DNA from: CAZAQB01 sp964487155
GTDB taxonomy: Bacteria > Pseudomonadota > Gammaproteobacteria > Nitrococcales > Nitrococcaceae
Direction: 5' to 3'
Length of the DNA stretch: 10,391 nt
Assembly: GCA_964487155.1 (NCBI GenBank)
Contig: CAZAQB010000117.1
Coordinates: forward strand, 1-10,391
A program made the position numbers and the translations under genes. This document shows positions 1 to 7,689 of the stretch, in pieces; the stretch's first letter is position 1, and each line of letters starts with the position of its first letter. Under the pieces are notes generated by a model that was given only the letters and a program-made list of their open reading frames with translations, ran no database searches and was not told the DNA's origin.

Positions 1-3
1 CTG

Positions 4-78
4 AGGACTGAGGACTACTGAGCGTGACCCCGCAGAGGCGCCTGCCAAGCCCCCCTCTTCCACCCAGTCCTCAGTCCT
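4..78. repeat. Inverted repeat of the GGACTGAGGACT type
   Basis: A perfect 13-bp arm at 4-16 (AGGACTGAGGACT) is repeated in inverted orientation at 66-78. Further ACTGAG-type units flank both arms (17-22 and about 83-89). The arms are themselves built from a short direct repeat (CTGAGGA), so the sequence is low in complexity. The 49-nt spacer holds the palindrome AGGCGCCT. There is no T-run next to the arms, so I do not call it a terminator. It lies just downstream of the patatin-like gene and may continue beyond the left edge. No gene is seen in 1-142. Confidence 0.6.
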
Positions 79-142
79 TTTCACTCAGTACTCGCCCCAG
101 AGCGCCCGCTGCTGCTCGGCCGGGCTCGGGGGCGTCGCCTCG

Positions 143-1276
143 TCAGATCGGCTGGGCGACCCGCGCCATCTCCCCGGTTCGCACCAACTCCAGAAACTCC
201 TTGCCGAGGCGTTCGCTCTCCCCCAGCACCTTGCGCCAGTCCCGCTGCCGGGTGGCGTCGTCCAGTTTCAGGAAGTCGTGGCGGTCCGGGATGCGGCCCC
301 GGGGCAGGGCCGCCAGGAACTCCGGGTCGGGTGCCAGCAGCACCGTGTCCGCCAGCTTGTCCCGGGAGTTGCCGCGCCAGGGCAGGCCCTTGTCGAACCA
401 GCCCGGCACCACCCGGCGGTGGAAGTGGGGTTGCAGTACCAGCTCGCCGGGGGCCAGGTCGAAGCCGCTGTCGAAGTGGTAGTCGGTGATGCCGCCGTCG
501 CAGTAGAGGCCGGCGGGGGCGAAGGGGATGCCGTTGACCGGCTCCATCACCCCGGGGATGGAGCCCGAGGCCAGCAGGGCGCCCGCCAGGTTGCCGGCGG
601 TGAGTTCCAGGTGGCGGGTGGGCAGGTCCCGCCAGTCGGCCAAGGGCCCCGCCTCGCCGCCGGCATGGAACAAAGCCCGCTCCACGAAAACCCCCAGCGC
701 CCGGCGGGAGACGGCATTCAGCGCCGCGGCGGCCCCCAGCCGGGGCAGCACGGCCTCGGAGCGCTCGCCGGTACCCCGCAGCCGGGCGGCCACCACGTGC
801 AGGCGGCGCCGGGGGTTGGCGGCGATCTCGGCGGCGCCCGCCTTCCCCAGCACCTCGTCCAGCGTGCCCCGGGCCGTCCCCGTGACGTAGGCCGGAGAGG
901 GCTTGGGCGGATAGCACTGGGCGACGTAGGAGTCGGCAAATCGCCGCAGGGCGGCCAGCGGATCGTCACGGGCGGCGCAGGCGAAGCGCCAGCTGCCGGA
1001 AGAGGAGCCCACCAGGTGCAGTGGCCCGGGAGCATCCCTCAGGAATTCGCCCCACAGCGCCCGGTCCAGGCCGTAGAGCACGAACCACTTGGGACCGCCG
1101 GAGGCACCGGTGATCACCCGCACCGCCTGCGTCGACAGCCCGTCGCGGCGCAGGATCTCCAGGGCCCGGTGGCCGGCGAATACGGTCAGGGTCTGTCGAG
1201 GGATGGGCTGCTCCTTTGACTGGCCGGGGCGCCCTGCAGGCTGCGGATGACGCTGGTCTTGTATTGAGCCTCCCAC
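143..1276 (-). CDS. Patatin-like phospholipase family protein
   Basis: This is a predicted serine lipid acyl hydrolase of the patatin fold. Counting from the GTG at 1276 (377 residues), GSSSG at 90-94 fits the GxSxG nucleophile elbow with Ser92 as nucleophile, and DGG at 260-262 gives the catalytic Asp of the Ser-Asp dyad. A glycine-rich GASGGPKW at 57-64 probably supplies the oxyanion hole, and ASGSIPGVMEPV at about 236-247 is the usual patatin segment before the DG motif. No signal peptide or membrane helix is evident, so it is probably cytosolic or peripheral; the substrate cannot be told. The start is doubtful. The first 24 or so residues (rich in Gln, Pro, Gly) do not look like this family, whose homology should begin near TLTVFAGHRALEIL (residue 29 on). 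The GTG abuts a repeat-like sequence, while a strong Shine-Dalgarno sequence sits at 1217-1211 before an ATC codon. It lies about 100 bp downstream of dapB on the same strand. Family call is solid; start is not. Confidence 0.85.
   Translation of the reverse strand: MGGSIQDQRHPQPAGRPGQSKEQPIPRQTLTVFAGHRALEILRRDGLSTQAVRVITGASGGPKWFVLYGLDRALWGEFLRDAPGPLHLVGSSSGSWRFACAARDDPLAALRRFADSYVAQCYPPKPSPAYVTGTARGTLDEVLGKAGAAEIAANPRRRLHVVAARLRGTGERSEAVLPRLGAAAALNAVSRRALGVFVERALFHAGGEAGPLADWRDLPTRHLELTAGNLAGALLASGSIPGVMEPVNGIPFAPAGLYCDGGITDYHFDSGFDLAPGELVLQPHFHRRVVPGWFDKGLPWRGNSRDKLADTVLLAPDPEFLAALPRGRIPDRHDFLKLDDATRQRDWRKVLGESERLGKEFLELVRTGEMARVAQPI
1202..1217 (-). promoter_or_regulatory. Strong ribosome binding site in front of an ATC codon (patatin gene start)
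   Basis: On the minus strand AAAGGAG occupies 1217-1211, followed by a 6-nt gap and ATC at 1204-1202, in frame with the patatin-like protein and four codons before its first recognisable family residues. No ATG, GTG or TTG lies at a suitable distance from this site. Either the gene uses a rare ATC start, or an original ATG was mutated or misread, or the site is not used and translation starts at the GTG at 1276. Confidence 0.5.
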
Positions 1277-1278
1277 GC

Positions 1279-1312
1279 TGGGTTTCGCCTCGCTCCATCC
1301 CAGCCTACGCCC
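1279..1312. repeat. Dispersed intergenic repeat-like sequence (GTAGGnTGGG...GCGAAACCC type)
   Basis: On the minus strand GTAGGCTGGG (1308-1299) is followed by GGAGCGAGGCGAAACCC ending at 1280. This resembles a short dispersed intergenic element common in proteobacterial genomes, roughly GTAGGATGGG, then GAGCG, then AGCGAAACCC. The resemblance is from memory, and one copy cannot show that it is repeated in this genome. It lies between dapB and the patatin gene and ends 3 bp before the GTG at 1276, which argues that this GTG belongs to the element rather than to the gene. Confidence 0.45.
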
Positions 1313-1324
1313 TTCGATCCAGCC

Positions 1325-1347
1325 CGCGGGCCCGGCCGGGGCCCGCG
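1325..1347 (-). terminator. GC-rich hairpin downstream of dapB, possible terminator
   Basis: A perfect 9-bp stem (CGCGGGCCC at 1325-1333 with GGGCCCGCG at 1339-1347) closes a 5-nt loop, 31 bp beyond the dapB stop codon. No U-run follows on the minus strand, so intrinsic termination would be poor. It may instead stabilise the dapB mRNA 3' end or act with Rho. Confidence 0.35.
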
Positions 1348-1378
1348 CGAGGCCGGGGCACCGGAACGTGCCGCCACG

Positions 1379-2218
1379 TCACCGCAGACTGCTCGCCGCG
1401 TCAGCCCCGCAGCCCCGCAGCCCCAGCACGTCCTGCATGTCGAACAGGCCGGACCCGCCCCGGCGCGCCACCCACAGGGCCGCCCGCACTGCGCCCCGGG
1501 CGAAGGTCATGCGGCTGCCGGCCCGGTGGGTGATCTCCACGCGCTCGCCTTCGCCGGCGAACAGCACGGTGTGCTCGCCGACGATGTCACCGCCGCGCAC
1601 GGTGGCGAAGCCGATGGTGTTTCGGTCCCGGGCGCCGGTGTGGCCCTCCCGGCCGTACACGGCGCAGCCCTTGAGATCCCGACCCAGGGCGCCGGCCACC
1701 ACCTCGCCCAGGCGCATGGCGGTACCCGACGGCGCATCCACCTTGTGGCGGTGGTGAGCCTCGATGATCTCCACGTCGAAGTCCTCACCCAGGGCCCGGG
1801 CGGCCAGTTCCGCCAGTCGGAAGCTCAGGTTGACCCCGACGCTGAAATTGGGGGCCAGCACGACCGCGAGGTCCGTGGCCGCGGCCTGGATCTCGTTGCG
1901 CTGGGCATCGGACAGGCCGGTGGTGCCGATCACCAGCGCCGTGCCGGCCGCCCGGCAGGCCGCCAGGTGCGCCCGGGTGGACTCCGGCAGGGTGAAGTCG
2001 ATGACCACGTCGGCGGTCTCGGCGGCCAGGGCGGCGTCGTCGGTGAGCGCCACCCCCGTCCGGCCAGCGGCCGCCAGCTCCCCCGCATCGCCACCGAGGC
2101 GGCCGTCCCCGGCGCGCAGCACCGCCGCCACCAGCTCGGCTTCGGGCCGCTCGAGCACTGCCTGGATCAGATTGCGGCCCATGCGGCCGCCGGCTCCGAG
2201 GATGGCGATGCGGGTCAT
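1379..2218 (-). CDS. dapB: 4-hydroxy-tetrahydrodipicolinate reductase
   Basis: DapB reduces 4-hydroxy-tetrahydrodipicolinate to tetrahydrodipicolinate with NAD(P)H in the cytosolic diaminopimelate/lysine pathway. The 279-residue product shows the N-terminal Rossmann dinucleotide loop GAGGRMG (8-14), GTTG (98-101), APNFSVGVN (122-130) and the family signature EAHHRHKVDAPSGTA (153-167). By comparison with E. coli His159/Lys163, His155 and Lys159 are the catalytic pair. The ATG at 2218 has AAAGGAG 7 nt upstream, a strong ribosome binding site. The usual family end, MQDVLGL, falls at about residue 267 and is followed by a 12-residue tail (RGCGADAASSLR). This tail is encoded by and beyond an octamer tandem repeat at 1401-1424; see the finding on a shifted stop. 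It follows dnaJ, as in Pseudomonas and relatives, but 289 bp of repeat-bearing sequence separates them, so its transcription may be independent. The dapB-carA linkage common in those relatives is absent here. Confidence 0.97.
   Translation of the reverse strand: MTRIAILGAGGRMGRNLIQAVLERPEAELVAAVLRAGDGRLGGDAGELAAAGRTGVALTDDAALAAETADVVIDFTLPESTRAHLAACRAAGTALVIGTTGLSDAQRNEIQAAATDLAVVLAPNFSVGVNLSFRLAELAARALGEDFDVEIIEAHHRHKVDAPSGTAMRLGEVVAGALGRDLKGCAVYGREGHTGARDRNTIGFATVRGGDIVGEHTVLFAGEGERVEITHRAGSRMTFARGAVRAALWVARRGGSGLFDMQDVLGLRGCGADAASSLR
1401..1424 (-). repeat. Octamer tandem repeat at the dapB 3' end
   Basis: On the minus strand GGGGCTGC occurs at 1424-1417 and again at 1416-1409, followed by GGGGCTGA at 1408-1401: three 8-bp units with one final mismatch. 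It lies inside the last 20 codons of dapB. Since 8 is not a multiple of 3, gain or loss of a unit changes the reading frame of the dapB C-terminus. Confidence 0.85.
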
Positions 2219-2250
2219 GGCGGGCTCCTTTCGGTCCGGATTACGGCAAT

Positions 2251-2498
2251 TTGGCCACAGATGAACACAGATAAACGCGGATGGGAGGAACTTCTCTCAG
2301 ATTCCTGAAGTGCCGGCCTCCTGGGCCTGAGGCTGATCGTCGGCGCCGGGAACCGCCGCCTGGCCGGGTAGCGGCGCAACCCGCAGACCGCCGTTTCCAC
2401 AAGTCAGCTGGTTTCCCAGGCAGCGGCATTGCCCTGCAGTCGACGAAGCCTCGCGGCCTGGACATCCCTCATCCCAATCCGTGTTCATCTGTGGCCAA
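2251..2498. repeat. 248-bp intergenic segment bounded by perfect 18-bp inverted repeats
   Basis: TTGGCCACAGATGAACAC at 2251-2268 is matched exactly in inverted orientation at 2481-2498. Inward of the left arm the sequence runs on as AGATAAACGCGGATGGGA, and inward of the right arm (read inverted) as GGATTGGGATGAGGG, so similarity extends imperfectly. The CCACAGATGAACAC...GATAAAC motif is of a kind I recognise as a dispersed intergenic repeat in many bacteria. Nearly the whole dnaJ-dapB gap (2219-2507) is this segment: the right arm ends 9 bp from the dnaJ stop, the left arm begins 32 bp upstream of the dapB start. The centre shows no convincing gene, promoter or T-rich terminator. I see no target-site duplication at the outer edges. 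It may be a small non-autonomous element or two solo repeats facing each other. Confidence 0.75.
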
Positions 2499-2507
2499 CC
2501 ACGAGAG

Positions 2508-3641
2508 TCAGAACTTCATCGAGTCGAAGAAGCTCTTCACCGAGTCCAGCCAGGAGTTGCTGCGGGGGTTGTGCTTCTGGCCGCCCCGCGCCATGGTCTC
2601 GGCCAGTTCCTGCAGCAGCTCCTTCTGGCGGGCGGTGAGGTTGACCGGTGTCTCCACCAGCACCCGGCACAGCAGGTCGCCGGGGGCGCCGCCGCGCACC
2701 GGCGTGACCCCCTTGCCGCGGATGCGGAACACCTTGCCCGACTGGGTGCCGGCAGGCACCTTGAGGGTCACGCGCCCGTCCAGGGTGGGGACCTCCAGCT
2801 CGCCGCCCAGGGCCGCCACCGGAAAGCTCACCGGAATCTCGGAGCGCAAATCGTTGCCGTCGCGCTGGAACAGCGGATGCTCGGCGACCACCACCTGCAC
2901 GTAGAGATCGCCCGAGGGGCCGCCGTTCTCCCCCGGCTCGCCTTCGCCGCTCAGCCGGATGCGGTCACCGGTGTCAACACCAGGGGGGATGCGCACGGAA
3001 AGGTGGCGGCGCTGGCGGACTCGGCCCGCTCCGCCGCAGCGCCGGCAGGGATCGGTGACGATGCTGCCGGTTCCGCGGCAGCGGGGGCAGGTCTGCTGTA
3101 TGGAGAAGAACCCCTGCTGCACCCGCACGTCGCCATGGCCATGGCAGGTGGGGCAGGTATCCGGGGTGGAGCCCTCCGCCGCGCCGCTGCCACCGCAGGC
3201 ATCGCAGGACACCATGCTGGGGACTTCGATGTCCCGCTCGGTGCCGCTGACGGCCTCTTCCAGGCTGATTTCCAGGTTCATCTTCAGGTCGGCACCCCGG
3301 AACACCCGGGAGCCGCCTCCCCGGCCGCCGCCGAAGATGTCGCCGAACACGTCGGAGAAGATGTCCGAGAAGCTGGCGCCGCCGCCGGAGAACCCGCCGG
3401 CGCCGACACCGCCGCCCTCCACGCCGGCATGGCCGAACTGGTCGTAGGCGGCCCGCCGCTGGGGATCGCTCAGCACCTCGTAGGCCTCCTTGACCTCCTT
3501 GAAGCGCAGCTCCGCCTGTTCGTCGTCGGGGTTACGGTCCGGGTGGTACTGCATGGCGAGCCGCCGGTAGGCCTTCTTGAGCTCGGCCTCCGAGGCGTTG
3601 GGCGCCACCCCCAGGATTTCGTAGAAGTCTCGCTTGGCCAT
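2508..3641 (-). CDS. dnaJ: Chaperone protein DnaJ (Hsp40)
   Basis: DnaJ is the class I J-protein that delivers unfolded clients to DnaK and stimulates its ATPase in the cytosol. The 377-residue protein is complete. The J-domain spans about 1-70 with HPD at 33-35, followed by a Gly/Phe-rich stretch at about 75-115. Four CxxCxGxG zinc repeats have cysteine pairs at 146/149, 163/166, 185/188 and 199/202. The C-terminal client-binding and dimerisation domains follow. Length is as expected (E. coli 376). The ATG at 3641 is the only start consistent with the family N-terminus (AKRDFYEILGV). The Shine-Dalgarno is weak: only a GGA in ACGGATGG lies upstream. The gap to dnaK is 170 bp, unusually long and structured, with two hairpins and a TATAAT box, suggesting partial uncoupling of dnaJ from dnaK transcription. 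No terminator with a U-run is seen after the stop; a repeat element begins 9 bp later. Confidence 0.98.
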   Translation of the reverse strand: MAKRDFYEILGVAPNASEAELKKAYRRLAMQYHPDRNPDDEQAELRFKEVKEAYEVLSDPQRRAAYDQFGHAGVEGGGVGAGGFSGGGASFSDIFSDVFGDIFGGGRGGGSRVFRGADLKMNLEISLEEAVSGTERDIEVPSMVSCDACGGSGAAEGSTPDTCPTCHGHGDVRVQQGFFSIQQTCPRCRGTGSIVTDPCRRCGGAGRVRQRRHLSVRIPPGVDTGDRIRLSGEGEPGENGGPSGDLYVQVVVAEHPLFQRDGNDLRSEIPVSFPVAALGGELEVPTLDGRVTLKVPAGTQSGKVFRIRGKGVTPVRGGAPGDLLCRVLVETPVNLTARQKELLQELAETMARGGQKHNPRSNSWLDSVKSFFDSMKF

Positions 3642-3699
3642 CTGCGCGCCATCCGTCGATTAAGCCGGGCCCGTGGCCGCCCCCAGGCCGTGGCCGGCG

Positions 3700-3705
3700 A
3701 TTATA
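3700..3705 (-). promoter_or_regulatory. Perfect TATAAT box upstream of dnaJ
   Basis: TATAAT reads on the minus strand at 3705-3700, 58 bp upstream of the dnaJ ATG. It sits in the 8-nt loop of a 6-bp inverted repeat (GGCCGG 3692-3697 with CCGGCC 3706-3711), an AT island in very GC-rich DNA. No good -35 hexamer lies 16-18 bp upstream (the sequence there is near GGACCCC), and no extended -10 TG is present. It is therefore a -10 candidate only. Confidence 0.35.
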
Positions 3706-3742
3706 CCGGCCTGTTCCGGCCGGGGTCCGATCCGCACGCGAA

Positions 3743-3770
3743 AGGGCGCAGGCCCTGCGGCCCGCGCCCT
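3743..3770 (-). terminator. Long GC-rich hairpin between dnaK and dnaJ, possible attenuator
   Basis: The stem pairs AGGGCGC (3743-3749) with GCGCCCT (3764-3770), then, after one A-C mismatch, GGCC (3751-3754) with GGCC (3759-3762) around a 4-nt loop. On the minus strand it is followed at once by TTTCG, so the U-run is only about three bases. It lies 42 bp beyond the dnaK stop and could terminate part of the transcripts or protect the 3' end of dnaK mRNA. Confidence 0.45.
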
Positions 3771-3781
3771 GTGGGTGGCGA

Positions 3782-3802
3782 GGCCGGACCCGGGGCCCGG
3801 CC
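3782..3802 (-). other. Second hairpin directly after the dnaK stop
   Basis: GGCCGG (3782-3787) pairs with CCGGCC (3797-3802) around a 9-nt GC-rich loop. It starts 9 bp past the dnaK stop codon, with no T-run. Together with the hairpin at 3743-3770 it makes a tandem structure in the dnaK-dnaJ spacer. Confidence 0.35.
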
Positions 3803-3811
3803 GGAAGGAAC

Positions 3812-5752
<1,941 letters not shown>

Positions 5753-5849
5753 CTGACTGTGTCTCCCTCGAATGGGGCGCCCGTCGCCCGGACGGCCGCT
5801 GAATTTCAATCTCTGTCGAACTGCTTAGTGGTGTCGGGCCGGCCGCGAT

Positions 5850-6461
5850 TCAAGCCTGCTCGTCGATCTGCCCGCCCTTGCCGCTTTGGCCGCCGCCCCG
5901 GGCCACGATCACCATGGCCGGCCGCAGCAGCCGTTCGCCGAGCTGGTAGCCCTTCTGCACCACATGGATGACCGTGTTGGGGTCGTGCTCGGCAGACTCC
6001 TGGGCCGCCATCGCCTCGTGCCGGCTCGGGTCGAAGCGCTCCCCCTGGGGATCGATCTCGTCGACCTGGAAGCGCTCCAGCACCTGGTTGAGCAACCGCA
6101 GGGTGAGCTCGGTGCCTTCGCGCAGCTTGGCAGGGTCGGCGACGGTCTCCTGGGAGGCGTCCAGGCCCATTTCCAGGCTGTCCTTCACCGCCAGCAGCTC
6201 GGTGGCGAACTTCTCTACGGCATAACGGTTGGCCTGGGCGACGTCCCGCTCGGCCCGCCGCCGGACGTTGTCCAGCTCGGCCCGGGAGCGCAGGAACTCG
6301 TTCCAGTTCTCCTCCGCCCTGGCCTTGGCCTGCTCCAGTTCGGAGCGCAGCTCAGCAACAGTCTGCTGCGGATCCTGGGCGTCCGCTGCCGCCTCCGGCC
6401 CGGCGCCCGCGTCCGGCTGCTCGGGCTTCGCCTGCTCGGGCTTGGGATTCTTCTCAGCCAT
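5850..6461 (-). CDS. grpE: Nucleotide exchange factor GrpE
   Basis: GrpE is the homodimeric exchange factor that releases ADP from DnaK. The 203-residue product opens with a Pro/Glu/Ala-rich disordered segment (1-32). A long heptad-rich coiled coil at about 33-100 includes the conserved DNVRRRAERD (64-73) and EKFATELLAVKDSLEMGL (83-100). The C-terminal beta domain that contacts DnaK has FDPSRHEAM (143-151), PNTVIHVVQKGY (161-172) and LLRPAMVIVA (178-187). The ATG at 6461 has GGAG 10 nt upstream and gives the usual MAEKN-like start; an upstream in-frame ATG at 6488 lacks a ribosome binding site. A small hairpin (ACCTG 6494-6490 with CAGGT 6485-6481 around AATG) stands just before the ribosome binding site without covering it. 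A sigma-32-like promoter overlaps the preceding hrcA stop codon, predicting a leader of about 108 nt. Confidence 0.97.
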   Translation of the reverse strand: MAEKNPKPEQAKPEQPDAGAGPEAAADAQDPQQTVAELRSELEQAKARAEENWNEFLRSRAELDNVRRRAERDVAQANRYAVEKFATELLAVKDSLEMGLDASQETVADPAKLREGTELTLRLLNQVLERFQVDEIDPQGERFDPSRHEAMAAQESAEHDPNTVIHVVQKGYQLGERLLRPAMVIVARGGGQSGKGGQIDEQA

Positions 6462-6545
6462 GGTCTGGTCTCTCCGTCGTACCTGCATTCAGGTGGGCGC
6501 CGCGCTGCCGAGGCCGCGTGGGGGCGCACCGCCAGACGGCGCCGA

Positions 6546-6563
6546 CGGGCGCGCCGGCGCCCG
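6546..6563 (-). other. GC-rich hairpin in the hrcA-grpE spacer
   Basis: CGGGCGC (6546-6552) pairs with GCGCCCG (6557-6563) around a 4-nt loop, 21 bp after the hrcA stop. There is no T-run. It would fall at the 5' end of an RNA starting from the sigma-32-like promoter at 6576-6603, so it may stabilise that leader, or mark a processing or attenuation point between hrcA and grpE. Confidence 0.35.
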
Positions 6564-6575
6564 GTCACCGCGGGG

Positions 6576-6603
6576 AGATGGGGGTCAATGCTGGGGATTC
6601 AAG
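6576..6603 (-). promoter_or_regulatory. Sigma-32 (RpoH)-type heat-shock promoter for grpE-dnaK-dnaJ
   Basis: On the minus strand CTTGAA (6603-6598) is followed after 14 bp by CCCCATCT (6583-6576). The E. coli sigma-32 consensus is CTTGAA, 13-17 bp, CCCCATnT, so both elements match in full at an allowed spacing. The -35 lies in the last codons of hrcA, and the hrcA TGA (6587-6585) is inside the spacer. The start site would be near 6569, giving grpE a leader of about 108 nt. The match is seen directly; use by RpoH is inferred. Confidence 0.75.
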
Positions 6604-7637
6604 GCGTGGCCGAGCAGCCGGGCGGTGACGTCCACCACGGGAATGACCCGGTCGTAGGGCATGCGGGTGGGGCCGATGACCCCCAGCACCCCCAGCACCA
6701 CGTCGTCGGCCCGGTAGGCGCAGGTCACCAGGCTGACGCCGTCGAACACCTCGTAGCCGGATTCCTGGCCGATGAAGATCTGCACGCCTTGCGCGGACAG
6801 ACAGCGATCCAGCAGGTCGAGGATGTCACGCTTGCGGCTGAAGGCCTCGAACAGCTCCCGCAGGCGATCCACATTGCAGAGCTCGGCGACGTTCATCAGG
6901 TTGGTTTCGCCGGCGAGCACGAAGTCGCCGCCCCGGGGCTCGTCCTGGAACAGAGCCTGCGCCATGCCGATGGCATCGGTCATCAGCTGGCTCATGCGGT
7001 CCCGGTCCGACTTCATGCCATTGACCAGGGCCCGGCGCACCTCGCTCACTTCCCGGCCAGCGAATTCGGCGTTCAGGTAGTTGCCGATGGCCTGCAGCTC
7101 GTCCCGTGAGTATTCCCGGTCGGTGTGGATGATGCGGTTCTGGATCTCCCGGTTGTTCAACACCACCACCGCCAGCAGCCGGTCCTCGCTCAGGGGCAGG
7201 AACTCCACCTGACGCAGGGCGCCGAAGCCGCGCCGGGGCAGGGTCACGAGCCCGGCCAGATGGGTGAGCCCGGAGAGCAGGTTGGAGGCAGAATCCACCA
7301 GCGAACCCAGATCGCCGTCGCCCTCCAGCCGGATGCGCAGGCGCTCCATGTCGGTGCCCGCCAGGGGCTGCACGGTGGTCAGGCTGTCCACGAAGAAGCG
7401 GTAGCCCTTGTCGGTCGGCACCCGGCCGGCGGAGGTATGGGGGGCGCGGATGAAGCCGCCCTCCTCGAGATCCGCCATGACGTTGCGCACCGTGGCGGGG
7501 CTGAGGTCGAGCCCCGCGCCCCGGGTCAGGGTGCGCGAGCCGACCGGCTGTCCGTCGCGGATATACAGCTGCACAAGCACCTTCAGCAGGTGCTGGGCGC
7601 GCTCGTTCAGGGTGTGGGCGGGTGACTGCTCCACCAT
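6585..7637 (-). CDS. hrcA: Heat-inducible transcription repressor HrcA
   Basis: HrcA is the DNA-binding repressor of CIRCE-controlled chaperone genes; in studied bacteria its activity depends on the GroE chaperonin. The 350-residue product has an N-terminal winged-helix domain with PVGSRTL (31-37), SPATVRNVMADLEE (46-59) and the signature PHTSAGRVPTDKGYRFFVD (66-84), then the GAF-like domain and dimerisation region typical of the family. The ATG at 7637 fits the family N-terminus. GGGAG lies 13 nt upstream, a rather long spacing, so translation may be modest. An in-frame upstream extension reaching 7976 would run through the CIRCE operator and promoter, so I reject it. It is the first gene of hrcA-grpE-dnaK-dnaJ. 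A CIRCE element 21 bp before its start implies autoregulation. Its last codons also form the -35 of a sigma-32-like promoter for grpE. Confidence 0.97.
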   Translation of the reverse strand: MVEQSPAHTLNERAQHLLKVLVQLYIRDGQPVGSRTLTRGAGLDLSPATVRNVMADLEEGGFIRAPHTSAGRVPTDKGYRFFVDSLTTVQPLAGTDMERLRIRLEGDGDLGSLVDSASNLLSGLTHLAGLVTLPRRGFGALRQVEFLPLSEDRLLAVVVLNNREIQNRIIHTDREYSRDELQAIGNYLNAEFAGREVSEVRRALVNGMKSDRDRMSQLMTDAIGMAQALFQDEPRGGDFVLAGETNLMNVAELCNVDRLRELFEAFSRKRDILDLLDRCLSAQGVQIFIGQESGYEVFDGVSLVTCAYRADDVVLGVLGVIGPTRMPYDRVIPVVDVTARLLGHALNPQH

Positions 7638-7658
7638 GGCTGGACTGGAACTCCCAGG

Positions 7659-7685
7659 TTGGCACTCCCGGCCGGAGAGTGCCAA
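7659..7685 (-). promoter_or_regulatory. CIRCE operator (HrcA binding site)
   Basis: TTGGCACTC (7659-7667), a 9-bp spacer, then GAGTGCCAA (7677-7685): a perfect 9-9-9 inverted repeat. The CIRCE consensus is TTAGCACTC-N9-GAGTGCTAA. The only departures are one A-to-G change in the left arm and the matching T-to-C change in the right arm, so symmetry is kept. It overlaps the expected transcription start of the hrcA promoter and ends 21 bp before the hrcA ATG, the standard repressing position. It is the only CIRCE copy in the window. Confidence 0.95.
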
Positions 7686-7689
7686 ACCG

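Noticed and set aside
2241..2488. Small open frames within the dnaJ-dapB spacer.
   Set aside because: They are made by the repeat arms and GC-rich filler, overlap each other in several frames, and have no ribosome binding site or known similarity.
2251..2498. An insertion sequence with target-site duplication in the dnaJ-dapB gap.
   Set aside because: There is no transposase frame inside 248 bp, and the flanking bases (GGCAAT on the left, CCACGA on the right) show no duplication. Kept only as an inverted-repeat element.
5770..5809. Sigma-32-like elements upstream of dnaK: TTGAAA (5809-5804) and CCCCATTC (5777-5770), minus strand.
   Set aside because: The elements are separated by 26 bp, well beyond the 13-17 bp allowed, and no other -35 lies at the right distance.
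5753..5809. An extended DnaK starting at TTG 5809.
   Set aside because: DnaK begins at MGKIIGIDLG in this family, and the ATG at 5752 has its own Shine-Dalgarno sequence.
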